Assembly (NCBI RefSeq): GCF_002858745.1
Contig: NZ_PJRO01000022.1
Span: forward strand, 47,681 to 111,680
Direction of reading: 5' to 3'
Length of the DNA: 64,000 bases
Origin: Mesorhizobium loti
GTDB taxonomy: Bacteria; Pseudomonadota; Alphaproteobacteria; Rhizobiales; Rhizobiaceae
Shown one piece after another: positions 54,583-62,608 of the stretch (within the stretch, counting starts at the first letter, position 1; every line of letters starts with the position of its first letter). The notes beneath the pieces are model-generated. The model was not told where the DNA came from and did no database searches. It saw nothing but the letters and a program-made list of their open reading frames with translations. Both the position numbers and the translations under genes were made by a program.

Positions 54583-55251
54583 TTGCTCAATTCAGACTTT
54601 GACCTCAGCGCCATCAGGAAGACCCTCTATTCCGCCGTGCTCAGCGATGTCCTCGACGAATTCGGCCTGCCTAACCAGGCCATGGCGCCCTTCGTGCGGC
54701 CGCTTGACGAAAGCCACAAGCTGGTCGGCTTTGCTCGCACCGGCCTGTTCATGAACACCTATTCGGTGCGCGAGGGCGAAAACCCCTATGAGGTCGAGAT
54801 CGCCCTCATCGACGACCTCAAGCCCGACGATGTGGCGGTATTGGGCTGTGCTGGCCCCACCCAGCGTATTGCCCCTTGGGGTGAGCTTTTGACCACCGCC
54901 TCCTTGAAGCGCGGCGCGGTGGGCTGCGTCACCGACGGCCTGGTGCGCGATGTGCGCAACATCCGTGAACTCGGCTTCCCGGTCTTCCATGGTGGCATCG
55001 GGCCCCTGGATTCGCGCGGCCGCGGCAAGATGATGGCACGCGACCTGCCCATCCAGTGCGGCGGGGTCAACGTATCGTCGGGCGACCTGGTCTTCGGCGA
55101 CGTCGACGGTGTCGTCATCGTGCCGCGCAAGATCGCCGCCGACGTCGTCAAGGCTGCCATCACCAAGGTGACCAGCGAGAACAAGACGCGACAGGAACTG
55201 GAGAACGGCCTGCTGCTGGCCGACGTCTACGCCAAATACGGTGTCCTCTAG
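54583..55251 (+). CDS. RraA-type aldolase (HMG aldolase family), copy 1
   Basis: A 222-residue protein of the RraA/4-hydroxy-4-methyl-2-oxoglutarate aldolase family, typically a trimer or hexamer with a divalent metal. The metal/pyruvate site is in GAVGCVTDGLVRDVRN (Arg-Asp), and the C-terminal part has DLVFGDVDGVVIVP. It probably cleaves a 4-hydroxy-2-oxo acid to pyruvate plus an aldehyde or keto acid, or decarboxylates oxaloacetate. The start is TTG at 54583, supported by GGAG seven bases upstream. An identical copy lies at 58867. Here it leads an ABC uptake operon. Confidence 0.85.
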   Translation: MLNSDFDLSAIRKTLYSAVLSDVLDEFGLPNQAMAPFVRPLDESHKLVGFARTGLFMNTYSVREGENPYEVEIALIDDLKPDDVAVLGCAGPTQRIAPWGELLTTASLKRGAVGCVTDGLVRDVRNIRELGFPVFHGGIGPLDSRGRGKMMARDLPIQCGGVNVSSGDLVFGDVDGVVIVPRKIAADVVKAAITKVTSENKTRQELENGLLLADVYAKYGVL

Positions 55252-55402
55252 TACCCAGGCCACAAATCGCACAGCGGGTTGAGGCAACCACACACGCACA
55301 AAACAACAACTTGAAGCGCGTCGCCCAAAGCCATTCGCACGCATCGCGCATCAAGACGCGAAAACCACAAAGCCAACAACGCATCACCAATGGGAGGAGA
55401 AT

Positions 55403-56257
55403 ATGAAATCAAGGATGACACGACGTGGCTTCTTCGGCGCCGGCGCCGGTCTGGCGGCGGCGTCGATGGGGATGAGAGCGGCTCTCGCGCAGGGCGCTGA
55501 AGCCGATCTTCTGGCCGACATCAAGAAGCGCGGCTTCATCCGGATCGGGACATTCAGCATTCCGCCCGAAACCTGGATCGATATCGGCAGCGGCGAATGG
55601 AAGGGCATCGCGGCCGACTTCACCAAGGCGGTCGCGGCCGAACTCGGCGTCGAGGCCGACCCTGTGGTGCTCGTGCATTCGGCGCTCGCGCCGGCGCTCG
55701 ATTCGGGCAGGATCGACGTAATCTCCGGCCTCTATCGAACGCCCGAGCGCGAGAAGGTGATGGCCTATGCCACCAAGCCGTTCTGGTATGGGATCGACGT
55801 CCTGTTGACCCGTTCGCAGGATGGACCGACGAAGGTCGCCGATCTCAAGGACAAGGTGATCGGCACGGTTCGTGGATCGGCACAGGAGATCGAGGCCGCC
55901 GAATTGCAGAAGCGCTACGGCATCTCTGATATCCGTAAATACGATTCCGCCGATCCGATGCTGATGGACCTGAAGGCCGGTCGCCTCGATGCCGCGGTCT
56001 GGTGGGGATACACTTTCGACTATGCGGCGAAGCAGAACCCGAACTACGATTTCAAAGTGGTCGAGTATCTTGCTCCGGAATATCTGGGAAGCGAGACACT
56101 GCCGGCGAATTATTACGTCTTTTCCAAGAACGGCACCCGGAGCCTGATCGCGGCGTTCGATGCGGCGGTCGACAAGATCAAGGCTGCGGGTCAGGACAAG
56201 GAGATCATGGCACGGTACGGTCTGACCAATCCATCCTATCTCACCGGAAAATTCTAA
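55403..56257 (+). CDS. Amino-acid ABC transporter substrate-binding protein (Tat signal)
   Basis: A 284-residue periplasmic binding protein of the polar amino-acid family. The twin-arginine signal (TRRGFFGAGAGLAAASMG) is followed by the mature fold (RIGTFSIPPETWIDI, SGLYRTPEREKVMAYATKPF). The first ATG (55403), with GGAGGAG upstream, belongs to the 918-bp repeat. The repeat ends one base after the second ATG (55415), where the native start may have been. The N-terminal MKSR therefore looks added by the repeat junction. Confidence 0.85.
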   Translation: MKSRMTRRGFFGAGAGLAAASMGMRAALAQGAEADLLADIKKRGFIRIGTFSIPPETWIDIGSGEWKGIAADFTKAVAAELGVEADPVVLVHSALAPALDSGRIDVISGLYRTPEREKVMAYATKPFWYGIDVLLTRSQDGPTKVADLKDKVIGTVRGSAQEIEAAELQKRYGISDIRKYDSADPMLMDLKAGRLDAAVWWGYTFDYAAKQNPNYDFKVVEYLAPEYLGSETLPANYYVFSKNGTRSLIAAFDAAVDKIKAAGQDKEIMARYGLTNPSYLTGKF

Positions 56258-56291
56258 CACGGGAACATAGGGCGTTCGACATCCGCTTCGA

Positions 56292-56972
56292 ATGCCCGAC
56301 GTTCCGGATCGGATGTCGATGAACGATTACGTCCAGCTCCTGCAAGCTTATTTTCCCTATATCGCCAAGGGCGCGATCGTCACGATCGAACTCACCCTGG
56401 TCGCACTGATCGGGAGTGTGCTGATCGGTCTGGTGACGACATTCGCGAAACTGTCGAGCGTCCGCCCGCTGAGTTTCGTGGCTGGCGTCTACATCGAGTT
56501 GATCAGAGCGACTCCCGCACTCCTGCAACTCTTCATCATCTATTTCGGGCTGACGTCTTTCGGTCTGCGGCTCGATCCGTTCACGGCGGCGAGTATCACC
56601 CTGTCCATGGTGGGCGGTGCCTATGCGGCCGAGATTTTCAGGGCAGGCATAGAAGCGGTCGACCGCGGCCAGTTCGAGGCCGCGCGCAGCCTTGGCATGT
56701 CGACGCCGCTGGCCATGCGGCGCATCATCCTGCCGCAGGCGGCGGTGATCATCCTTCCGCCTTTCACCAACTTCGTCATCTCGATGATCAAGGATACGTC
56801 GCTCGCCCTGACGATCTCGGTTCCCGAGATCATGTACAGGTCCTACGATGCTTCCAGCCAGTCGTTCAGGAGCATGGCCATCTATTCGATGGCGGCGATC
56901 ATTTATTTGGCGGTCTGCCTTCCCTTGTCCGGCTTCGCCAGGGCGCTTGAACGACGCAGGGCCTCACGATGA
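56292..56972 (+). CDS. Amino-acid ABC transporter permease
   Basis: A 226-residue HisM/GlnP-type permease with about five membrane helices and the coupling loop EAARSLGMSTPLAMRRIILPQA (EAA motif). It should form a homodimer in the membrane for uptake with the adjacent binding protein and ATPase. The start is uncertain: 56292, 56313 and 56319 are all in frame, none with a strong ribosome-binding site. Its stop overlaps the ATPase start by four bases. A single permease gene means the channel is probably homodimeric. Confidence 0.85.
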   Translation: MPDVPDRMSMNDYVQLLQAYFPYIAKGAIVTIELTLVALIGSVLIGLVTTFAKLSSVRPLSFVAGVYIELIRATPALLQLFIIYFGLTSFGLRLDPFTAASITLSMVGGAYAAEIFRAGIEAVDRGQFEAARSLGMSTPLAMRRIILPQAAVIILPPFTNFVISMIKDTSLALTISVPEIMYRSYDASSQSFRSMAIYSMAAIIYLAVCLPLSGFARALERRRASR

Positions 56973-57712
56973 GCAAGACGGTGTTGCAATTGGAGGGACT
57001 GGAGATGGCTTTTGGCCAGATCCAGGTCCTGCGTGGGGTCGACCTGACGGTCAAGGAAGGCGAGAGTATCGCCATCATCGGGCCGAGCGGTTCCGGCAAG
57101 AGCACGTTGCTGCGCTGCCTCAACCGGCTGGAGACGCCGACAGGCGGTGCTGTCATCTTCGAGGGAAACCGCATCGACGCTCGGTCTGATTTCAATCGGT
57201 TGCGTACCCACATGGGCATGGTGTTCCAGCAGTTCAATCTGTTTCCGCACATGACCGCACTCGGCAATGTGATCGAAGCGCCCATCCATGTACGCAAGGT
57301 CAGCCGTGAGGTCGCCGAAGCGGAAGCGCGCCTGCTGCTGGAGAAGGTAGGCCTGCGTGAAAAAGCGGATGCCTACCCGCGGCAGCTGTCGGGCGGACAG
57401 AAACAGCGCGTGGCCATTGCGCGCTGTCTGGCGATGCAGCCGCGGCTGCTGCTGCTGGATGAGATCACCTCGGCACTCGATCCAGAACTGGTCGGCGAGG
57501 TACTGGACGTGGTGCGCGATCTCGCTCGGCAGGGCATGACGATGCTCCTCGTTACCCATGAAATGCGTTTTGCCCGCGAAGTCGCCGATAGAATCGTGTT
57601 CATGGATGGCGGCGTGGTGGTCGAAGTGGGGCCGCCGGAAGAGATTTTCGTCCGGCCCAAAAGTGAACGGCTGCGCAAGTTCCTGAAGGCCGTGCTCGAA
57701 CAGACGAACTGA
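56969..57712 (+). CDS. Amino-acid ABC transporter ATPase
   Basis: A 247-residue GlnQ-type ATPase with Walker A GPSGSGKSTLLRCLN, Q-loop VFQQFNLFPH, signature LSGGQKQRVAIARCLA, Walker B LLLLDEITSALD and H-loop VTHEMRFA. It powers the uptake system with the two genes upstream and overlaps the permease by ATGA. A convergent lacI gene ends 25 bp downstream. Confidence 0.93.
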   Translation: MSKTVLQLEGLEMAFGQIQVLRGVDLTVKEGESIAIIGPSGSGKSTLLRCLNRLETPTGGAVIFEGNRIDARSDFNRLRTHMGMVFQQFNLFPHMTALGNVIEAPIHVRKVSREVAEAEARLLLEKVGLREKADAYPRQLSGGQKQRVAIARCLAMQPRLLLLDEITSALDPELVGEVLDVVRDLARQGMTMLLVTHEMRFAREVADRIVFMDGGVVVEVGPPEEIFVRPKSERLRKFLKAVLEQTN

Positions 57713-57737
57713 GTGCCCCTCCCCATACGGGTGGGGC

Positions 57738-58751
57738 TCAGATCGTGGTGCCTTGAACCACGGCGACGGGGAGCGTGTGTTCGAGTTGCTCGAAGCGCCC
57801 GGTGCGCAGCCGTTCGAGCAATAGGCTTGCTCCGAGTTCGCCCATCTCGAAAGCTGGAGATCGTGCCGATGTAAGGCTGACGCCGGCATAGCTATAGGGT
57901 TCGAAGGCATTGAAGCCGGAAACGGCGACGTCATCAGGAATGCGCAGGCCGCGGCTGCTCAACAGCCGCAGGGCGACGATGGCAATCTTGTCGTTGGTGC
58001 CGATGATCGCGTCAGGCAGCCCATTGCGGTCGATATGGTCGCTGATCGAGCGGGCGATCGCATCGGAATTGCTCTCGTCACAGCGGACGATCTTCAGGGA
58101 GACTTGCTCTTGCTTCAGCACCTGCCAGAACGCTTCAAGCCGCAATTCGATGGCCGGCCAGAATATGTCGGGAATGACGATCATCGCGCTTTTCGGTTTT
58201 CTCCTCAAGATGTGTCTGGCGAGCTCTTCGGCACCGCCGGCATCGTCTTGGTTGACGTAGCAGGTGTCGTCGAGCTCGGCTCTGGGCCTGTCCTGGAAAA
58301 CCAGCAGCGGCTGACCGAGGCTAGCGAAAAGCTGGGTGTTGACCTGGCGCGAGACGGCCGAGCCGGAAAGCATGATGCAGTAGGCATCAACCACGGTTTC
58401 GCGCACGAGGAAGGATTCGTTGACCTGCTTTGGCTTGATGCCGTGAAGCAGCAGGCCGAAGCCGTGCTCGCTGAGATGGTTGGAAAGGCCGGCGACGAGA
58501 TTGGTGGTGAAGGGGTCTGCCAGGAACATGGGCGAGGGGTCGACGATCGCCATGCCAATGATGAAGCGTTGGAGCGTGCGCAGGCCGCGCCCCACACGGT
58601 TCGGACGGTAGCCCAGTTCGCGCACGGAAGCCTGCACCCGCGCAAGGGTGGCCGGCGAGATGCCGTAGCGCATTCCGTTCACGACCTTGGAGACGGTCGC
58701 GATCGACACGCCGGCATGCGCGGCAACGGTGTGGAGATTGGGTTTTTCCAT
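57738..58751 (-). CDS. LacI-family repressor
   Basis: A 337-residue LacI/GalR regulator with the N-terminal helix-turn-helix TVAAHAGVSIATVSKVVNG and hinge PNRVGRGLR. A periplasmic-binding-like effector domain follows. It diverges from the second aldolase copy; the TTAAACGTTTAA palindrome lies 71-82 bp upstream of its start. An identical palindrome precedes the first aldolase copy, so one repressor may control both transporter operons and itself. The effector is probably the transported sugar acid or a related compound (inference). Confidence 0.87.
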   Translation of the reverse strand: MEKPNLHTVAAHAGVSIATVSKVVNGMRYGISPATLARVQASVRELGYRPNRVGRGLRTLQRFIIGMAIVDPSPMFLADPFTTNLVAGLSNHLSEHGFGLLLHGIKPKQVNESFLVRETVVDAYCIMLSGSAVSRQVNTQLFASLGQPLLVFQDRPRAELDDTCYVNQDDAGGAEELARHILRRKPKSAMIVIPDIFWPAIELRLEAFWQVLKQEQVSLKIVRCDESNSDAIARSISDHIDRNGLPDAIIGTNDKIAIVALRLLSSRGLRIPDDVAVSGFNAFEPYSYAGVSLTSARSPAFEMGELGASLLLERLRTGRFEQLEHTLPVAVVQGTTI

Positions 58752-58821
58752 GCCTTATTCCGAGATCGCGAAAAATCTATAGGAGCTATTGACGGATTCG
58801 CCAAATGGCCATAGCGTCATG

Positions 58822-58833
58822 TTAAACGTTTAA
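58822..58833. promoter_or_regulatory. LacI-type operator, copy 2
   Basis: The same TTAAACGTTTAA palindrome as at 54538, here between divergent lacI and the second aldolase gene, the natural place for the operator of this repressor. Confidence 0.7.
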
Positions 58834-58866
58834 TATAGCAGCTACCTACCAGTTTGGAGACTTCTT

Positions 58867-59535
58867 TTGCTCAATTCAGACTTTGACCTCAGCGCCATCA
58901 GGAAGACCCTCTATTCCGCCGTGCTCAGCGATGTCCTCGACGAATTCGGCCTGCCTAACCAGGCCATGGCGCCCTTCGTGCGGCCGCTTGACGAAAGCCA
59001 CAAGCTGGTCGGCTTTGCTCGCACCGGCCTGTTCATGAACACCTATTCGGTGCGCGAGGGCGAAAACCCCTATGAGGTCGAGATCGCCCTCATCGACGAC
59101 CTCAAGCCCGACGATGTGGCGGTATTGGGCTGTGCTGGCCCCACCCAGCGTATTGCCCCTTGGGGTGAGCTTTTGACCACCGCCTCCTTGAAGCGCGGCG
59201 CGGTGGGCTGCGTCACCGACGGCCTGGTGCGCGATGTGCGCAACATCCGTGAACTCGGCTTCCCGGTCTTCCATGGTGGCATCGGGCCCCTGGATTCGCG
59301 CGGCCGCGGCAAGATGATGGCACGCGACCTGCCCATCCAGTGCGGCGGGGTCAACGTATCGTCGGGCGACCTGGTCTTCGGCGACGTCGACGGTGTCGTC
59401 ATCGTGCCGCGCAAGATCGCCGCCGACGTCGTCAAGGCTGCCATCACCAAGGTGACCAGCGAGAACAAGACGCGACAGGAACTGGAGAACGGCCTGCTGC
59501 TGGCCGACGTCTACGCCAAATACGGTGTCCTCTAG
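58867..59535 (+). CDS. RraA-type aldolase (HMG aldolase family), copy 2
   Basis: Identical in sequence to the gene at 54583: 222 residues, TTG start with GGAG seven bases upstream, Arg-Asp site in GCVTDGLVRDVRN. Here it leads a TRAP transporter operon with a 2-hydroxyacid dehydrogenase and an SDR, and diverges from lacI. This layout looks like the original one: regulator, enzyme, transporter, further enzymes. A role in splitting a 2-oxo acid produced by those dehydrogenases is likely but not shown. Confidence 0.85.
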   Translation: MLNSDFDLSAIRKTLYSAVLSDVLDEFGLPNQAMAPFVRPLDESHKLVGFARTGLFMNTYSVREGENPYEVEIALIDDLKPDDVAVLGCAGPTQRIAPWGELLTTASLKRGAVGCVTDGLVRDVRNIRELGFPVFHGGIGPLDSRGRGKMMARDLPIQCGGVNVSSGDLVFGDVDGVVIVPRKIAADVVKAAITKVTSENKTRQELENGLLLADVYAKYGVL

Positions 59536-59686
59536 TACCCAGGCCACAAATCGCACAGCGGGTTGAGGCAACCACACACGCACAAAACAACAACTTGAAG
59601 CGCGTCGCCCAAAGCCATTCGCACGCATCGCGCATCAAGACGCGAAAACCACAAAGCCAACAACGCATCACCAATGGGAGGAGAAT

Positions 59687-60724
59687 ATGAAATCAAGGAT
59701 GAAAAAGGCGCTCGCTGCGACTCTCGTCGCGGTTGGGCTCAATTTGCCGCTCAGCGCGCTGAGCGCTGATTTCACCATTCGAGCCAGTCACTCCGAGGCG
59801 ACCGATAGTCCGCTGCACAAGGGGTATCTGGTCTTCAAGGCCTATGTCGAGGGCGCCAGCGCCGGCAAGGTGGAAGTGGTCATTTCCCCCGCGGGCCAGT
59901 TGGGTTCGATCAAGGATGGACTGGAACAAGCCAAGGCGGGGGCAATCCAGGTTGCCCAGGCCGATGAGCAGACGCTGGACGCATTCTACAAGCCGATGAT
60001 GATCATGGCGACGCCGTATCTCTTCGCCGACGACGAGGAGGCTCGCCAGTTCCTCGCCAGCGACGTCTTCATCAAGACCAATGAAGCGATGGCGGCCGAA
60101 GCAGGCTTGCGCATGCTGGCCGCATCTTCATACGGCTTTCGCAATTTCACCAACAACGTTCGGCCGATCAAATCCGCGGTCGACATGAAGGGGATCAGGC
60201 TCCGCGTGCCGCCGAGCCCGATGTCGTTGGCCATGGTCAACGCCATGGGCGGATCACCCACGCCGATCCCGTGGGAAGAGCTCTATGGCGCCCTGCAGAC
60301 GGGCGTCGTGGACGGGCAGGAGAATCCGCTCGGCGTCATCCATGACTATTCCTTCAACGAGGTGCAGAAATATCTGACAGTCGACAACCACCAGCTCGGG
60401 CTCAACAGCATCATTGTCAGCGAGCAGTTCTTCAAGAGCCTGCCGCCCGAGTTGCGTGAAATCGTCGTCACCGGAGCGCAGATGGCGGCGGTGACCGAAT
60501 ATGGCGAGCGCAACTACCAGTCACGCGTCGTCACGATCGAAGCTTTGCGCAAGAAGGGGATGGAGGTCTATTTCCCCACCACAGAAGAGGCAGCGACGTT
60601 TAGTGCCGCGGCCAAGGCTCCCATGCAGGAATACCTGAACAAGGAACTCGATCCGGCCTTCGTCAAGGCCGTCTACGACGAGATCGAGCAGATCCGCGGC
60701 AAACGGGCCTCTGCCGTCCAATAG
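59687..60724 (+). CDS. TRAP transporter substrate-binding protein (DctP)
   Basis: A 345-residue periplasmic binding protein of the DctP family. The Sec signal begins MKSRMKKALAATLVAVGLNL, and the fold shows SPAGQLGSIKDGLEQAKAG, the conserved arginine region GIRLRVPPSPM and PIPWEELYGALQTGVVDGQE. Ligands of this family are usually sugar acids or other carboxylates. The first ATG (59687) has GGAGGAG and lies in the 918-bp repeat. The second (59699) starts MKKALAATLV, a typical signal of its own. The extra MKSR comes from the repeat. Confidence 0.88.
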   Translation: MKSRMKKALAATLVAVGLNLPLSALSADFTIRASHSEATDSPLHKGYLVFKAYVEGASAGKVEVVISPAGQLGSIKDGLEQAKAGAIQVAQADEQTLDAFYKPMMIMATPYLFADDEEARQFLASDVFIKTNEAMAAEAGLRMLAASSYGFRNFTNNVRPIKSAVDMKGIRLRVPPSPMSLAMVNAMGGSPTPIPWEELYGALQTGVVDGQENPLGVIHDYSFNEVQKYLTVDNHQLGLNSIIVSEQFFKSLPPELREIVVTGAQMAAVTEYGERNYQSRVVTIEALRKKGMEVYFPTTEEAATFSAAAKAPMQEYLNKELDPAFVKAVYDEIEQIRGKRASAVQ

Positions 60725-60783
60725 CGATCGTCTCATCTGCAGCCAATGTCGAACACTGTAGCCGAAATCGAGGAGGCGCCTGC

Positions 60784-61257
60784 ATGAAACGCGTTTTCGT
60801 CTTTCACAGGATCATCGACGCGCTGATGGTCGCCTGCCTGGCGATCATCGTCTTTTCGATGATTCTTCAGGTCTTCGCGCGCTATTTCAACCACGCGGCG
60901 CTGGCCTGGCCGGAGGAGTTGTCTCAACTGCTGCTGGTCGTCTTCTCGTTTTTCGGCATGTATCGGGCAATCGGCGAAGATCAGCATATCCGACTCGACG
61001 TGCTGCCGGGCGATAACCGCTCAAAGCTGGTCAAGGGCGCGCGGATCGCCGGTCTCGTCGCCGCCTGCCTGTTCGTCATCTATATCGGTTACGGCGGTGT
61101 GGAGCTTGCCAGCAACGCCTGGTCCCAACCTTCGACTGCCATGCGCCTGCCTATGGGCATCTTCTACATGGTCGTGCCCGTGGCCTGCCTGCTCTCGCTG
61201 CTGGCTTTCATCGCCAGGATCCGCCTGCTGCTGAAGAAGGAAACGAGCCCGTCATGA
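60784..61257 (+). CDS. TRAP transporter small permease (DctQ)
   Basis: A 157-residue membrane protein with four helices and the DctQ pattern QVFARYFNHAALAWPEELSQ. It pairs with DctM to form the membrane part of the TRAP system. ATG 60784 follows GAGGAGG. Its stop overlaps the dctM start by four bases. Confidence 0.88.
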   Translation: MKRVFVFHRIIDALMVACLAIIVFSMILQVFARYFNHAALAWPEELSQLLLVVFSFFGMYRAIGEDQHIRLDVLPGDNRSKLVKGARIAGLVAACLFVIYIGYGGVELASNAWSQPSTAMRLPMGIFYMVVPVACLLSLLAFIARIRLLLKKETSPS

Positions 61258-62540
61258 GCGCGATCATCCTGATCCTGGTTCTTGTGGTTCTGCTTGTCGT
61301 TGGCGTGCCGATCGCCTTCAGCATCGGCCTTCTGGCGATCGCGGGCCTGACGATGGCGGGCATCACCAACCCGGCCATCGCCGCCCAGCGCATGTTCTCC
61401 GGCATGAACGGCTATGCGCTGCTGGCGCTACCGCTGTTCATTCTGGCCGGCAACATTCTGGTCGCCGGCGGCGTCATCCAAAGGTTGATCGAATTCGCGG
61501 ACGTCGTCGTCGGGCGCATTCGCGGCGGCCTTGCCCATGTCAACGTACTGTCGAACCTGATGATGGCCGGCGTTTCAGGTTCGGCCACAGCCGACACGGC
61601 TGCCTTGGGCGCGGTGATGATTCCGACGATGAAGGCACGTGGTTATACCGTCGAGTTCGCCTCTGCCTTGACCATCTCCGGCGCGATCATGGCGCCGATC
61701 CTGCCGCCCAGCCTGATCATGGTGATCTACGCGATCCCGACCAAGCTTTCGATCGGCGCCATGTTCTTCGCCGGCATCGTACCCGCCATCATGATTGCCG
61801 TGCTCCTGATGGTCTATGTCGGCTTCGCTTGCCGCAATCATCCCGTATTGGCAGACCAGCCATTCGGGCCGGCCGTGTTGTTCAAGGCGACCTTGAAGGC
61901 CTTGCCTGTCCTGGCGGCGCCATTGCTGATCGTCGGTGGCGTGCGCGGTGGTCTGTTCACCGCGACGGAGGCGGCGGCGGTGCTGTGCGGCTACGCGTTG
62001 GTGCTTTGCCTGATTGCCTATCGCTCGGTGGGACCTCGAAAGCTTGCCGAAGTCTTCCGGGAAAGCGCTCTGACCTCGGCCACCATCATGGTTATCGTGG
62101 CGACATCGAACCTGTTCGCCTGGTATCTGGCGATGGAGAACGTGCCGAATGCCGCACGCGACCTCTTCCAGTCGTTGACCGACAATCCGTACCTCTTCCT
62201 ACTAATCGTCAACATTTTCCTGTTGGTGGTCGGCGCTTTCGTCGACACGGTTCCAGCGATCCTGATCTTCGTGCCCATCCTGCAGCCAACGGCCGTGCAG
62301 TTTGGCATCGATCCGATCCATTTCGCCATCATCGTCATCGTCAATCTGATGATCGGTCTCAACACCCCTCCAGTGGGGACCAATCTGTTTGTCATCTCGT
62401 CGATCTCAGGCAAATCGATGGGGCAGATATCGAGAGCCCTGTTGCCCTTCTATGCGGTCAAAATCGTCGCACTTTTCATCATCACCTACGTGCCAGCGAT
62501 TTCGCTGTGGCTGCCGCGTATGGCAGGCCTTCACAACTGA
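61254..62540 (+). CDS. TRAP transporter large permease (DctM)
   Basis: A 428-residue membrane protein with about 12 helices. Typical sequences are GVPIAFSIGLLA, SGSATADTAALGAVMIP and LNTPPVGTNLFV. It carries out sodium- or proton-driven uptake of the ligand delivered by the binding protein. It is translationally coupled to the small permease by an ATGA overlap. Confidence 0.92.
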   Translation: MSAIILILVLVVLLVVGVPIAFSIGLLAIAGLTMAGITNPAIAAQRMFSGMNGYALLALPLFILAGNILVAGGVIQRLIEFADVVVGRIRGGLAHVNVLSNLMMAGVSGSATADTAALGAVMIPTMKARGYTVEFASALTISGAIMAPILPPSLIMVIYAIPTKLSIGAMFFAGIVPAIMIAVLLMVYVGFACRNHPVLADQPFGPAVLFKATLKALPVLAAPLLIVGGVRGGLFTATEAAAVLCGYALVLCLIAYRSVGPRKLAEVFRESALTSATIMVIVATSNLFAWYLAMENVPNAARDLFQSLTDNPYLFLLIVNIFLLVVGAFVDTVPAILIFVPILQPTAVQFGIDPIHFAIIVIVNLMIGLNTPPVGTNLFVISSISGKSMGQISRALLPFYAVKIVALFIITYVPAISLWLPRMAGLHN

Positions 62541-62608
62541 CTTTCCGCCGCTGTCCGTTCCGGCAGGTCGTCGCGCAACGGGCGCCTGCTATCCAATAGG
62601 AGTAAATC

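Larger units (their letters stand above)
54501..55418 (+). repeat. 918-bp direct repeat, copy 1
   Basis: From 54501 to 55418 the sequence repeats at 58785-59702 (offset 4284), apparently without a mismatch: the 222-aa product and every reading frame across the repeat agree. It contains a promoter region (TTGACG at 54505), a TTAAACGTTTAA palindrome, the entire aldolase gene, the downstream spacer, GGAGGAG and the first five codons plus one base of the next gene. The copies differ immediately outside these limits. Confidence 0.95.
58785..59702 (+). repeat. 918-bp direct repeat, copy 2
   Basis: The second copy of the repeat at 54501-55418, apparently identical throughout. Here it runs from the space after lacI to the start of the TRAP binding-protein gene, ending one base after that gene's second ATG. 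Recombination between the copies would delete or circularise 4284 bp holding the ABC operon and lacI. Confidence 0.95.

Noticed and set aside
54592..55344. 250-aa minus-strand open frame inside the repeat (and its copy at 58876)
   Set aside because: It is a shadow of the aldolase gene; both copies share it only because the DNA is the same.
54501..59702. Composite transposon flanked by insertion sequences
   Set aside because: The flanking repeats hold a metabolic gene, with no transposase, terminal inverted repeats or visible target duplication.
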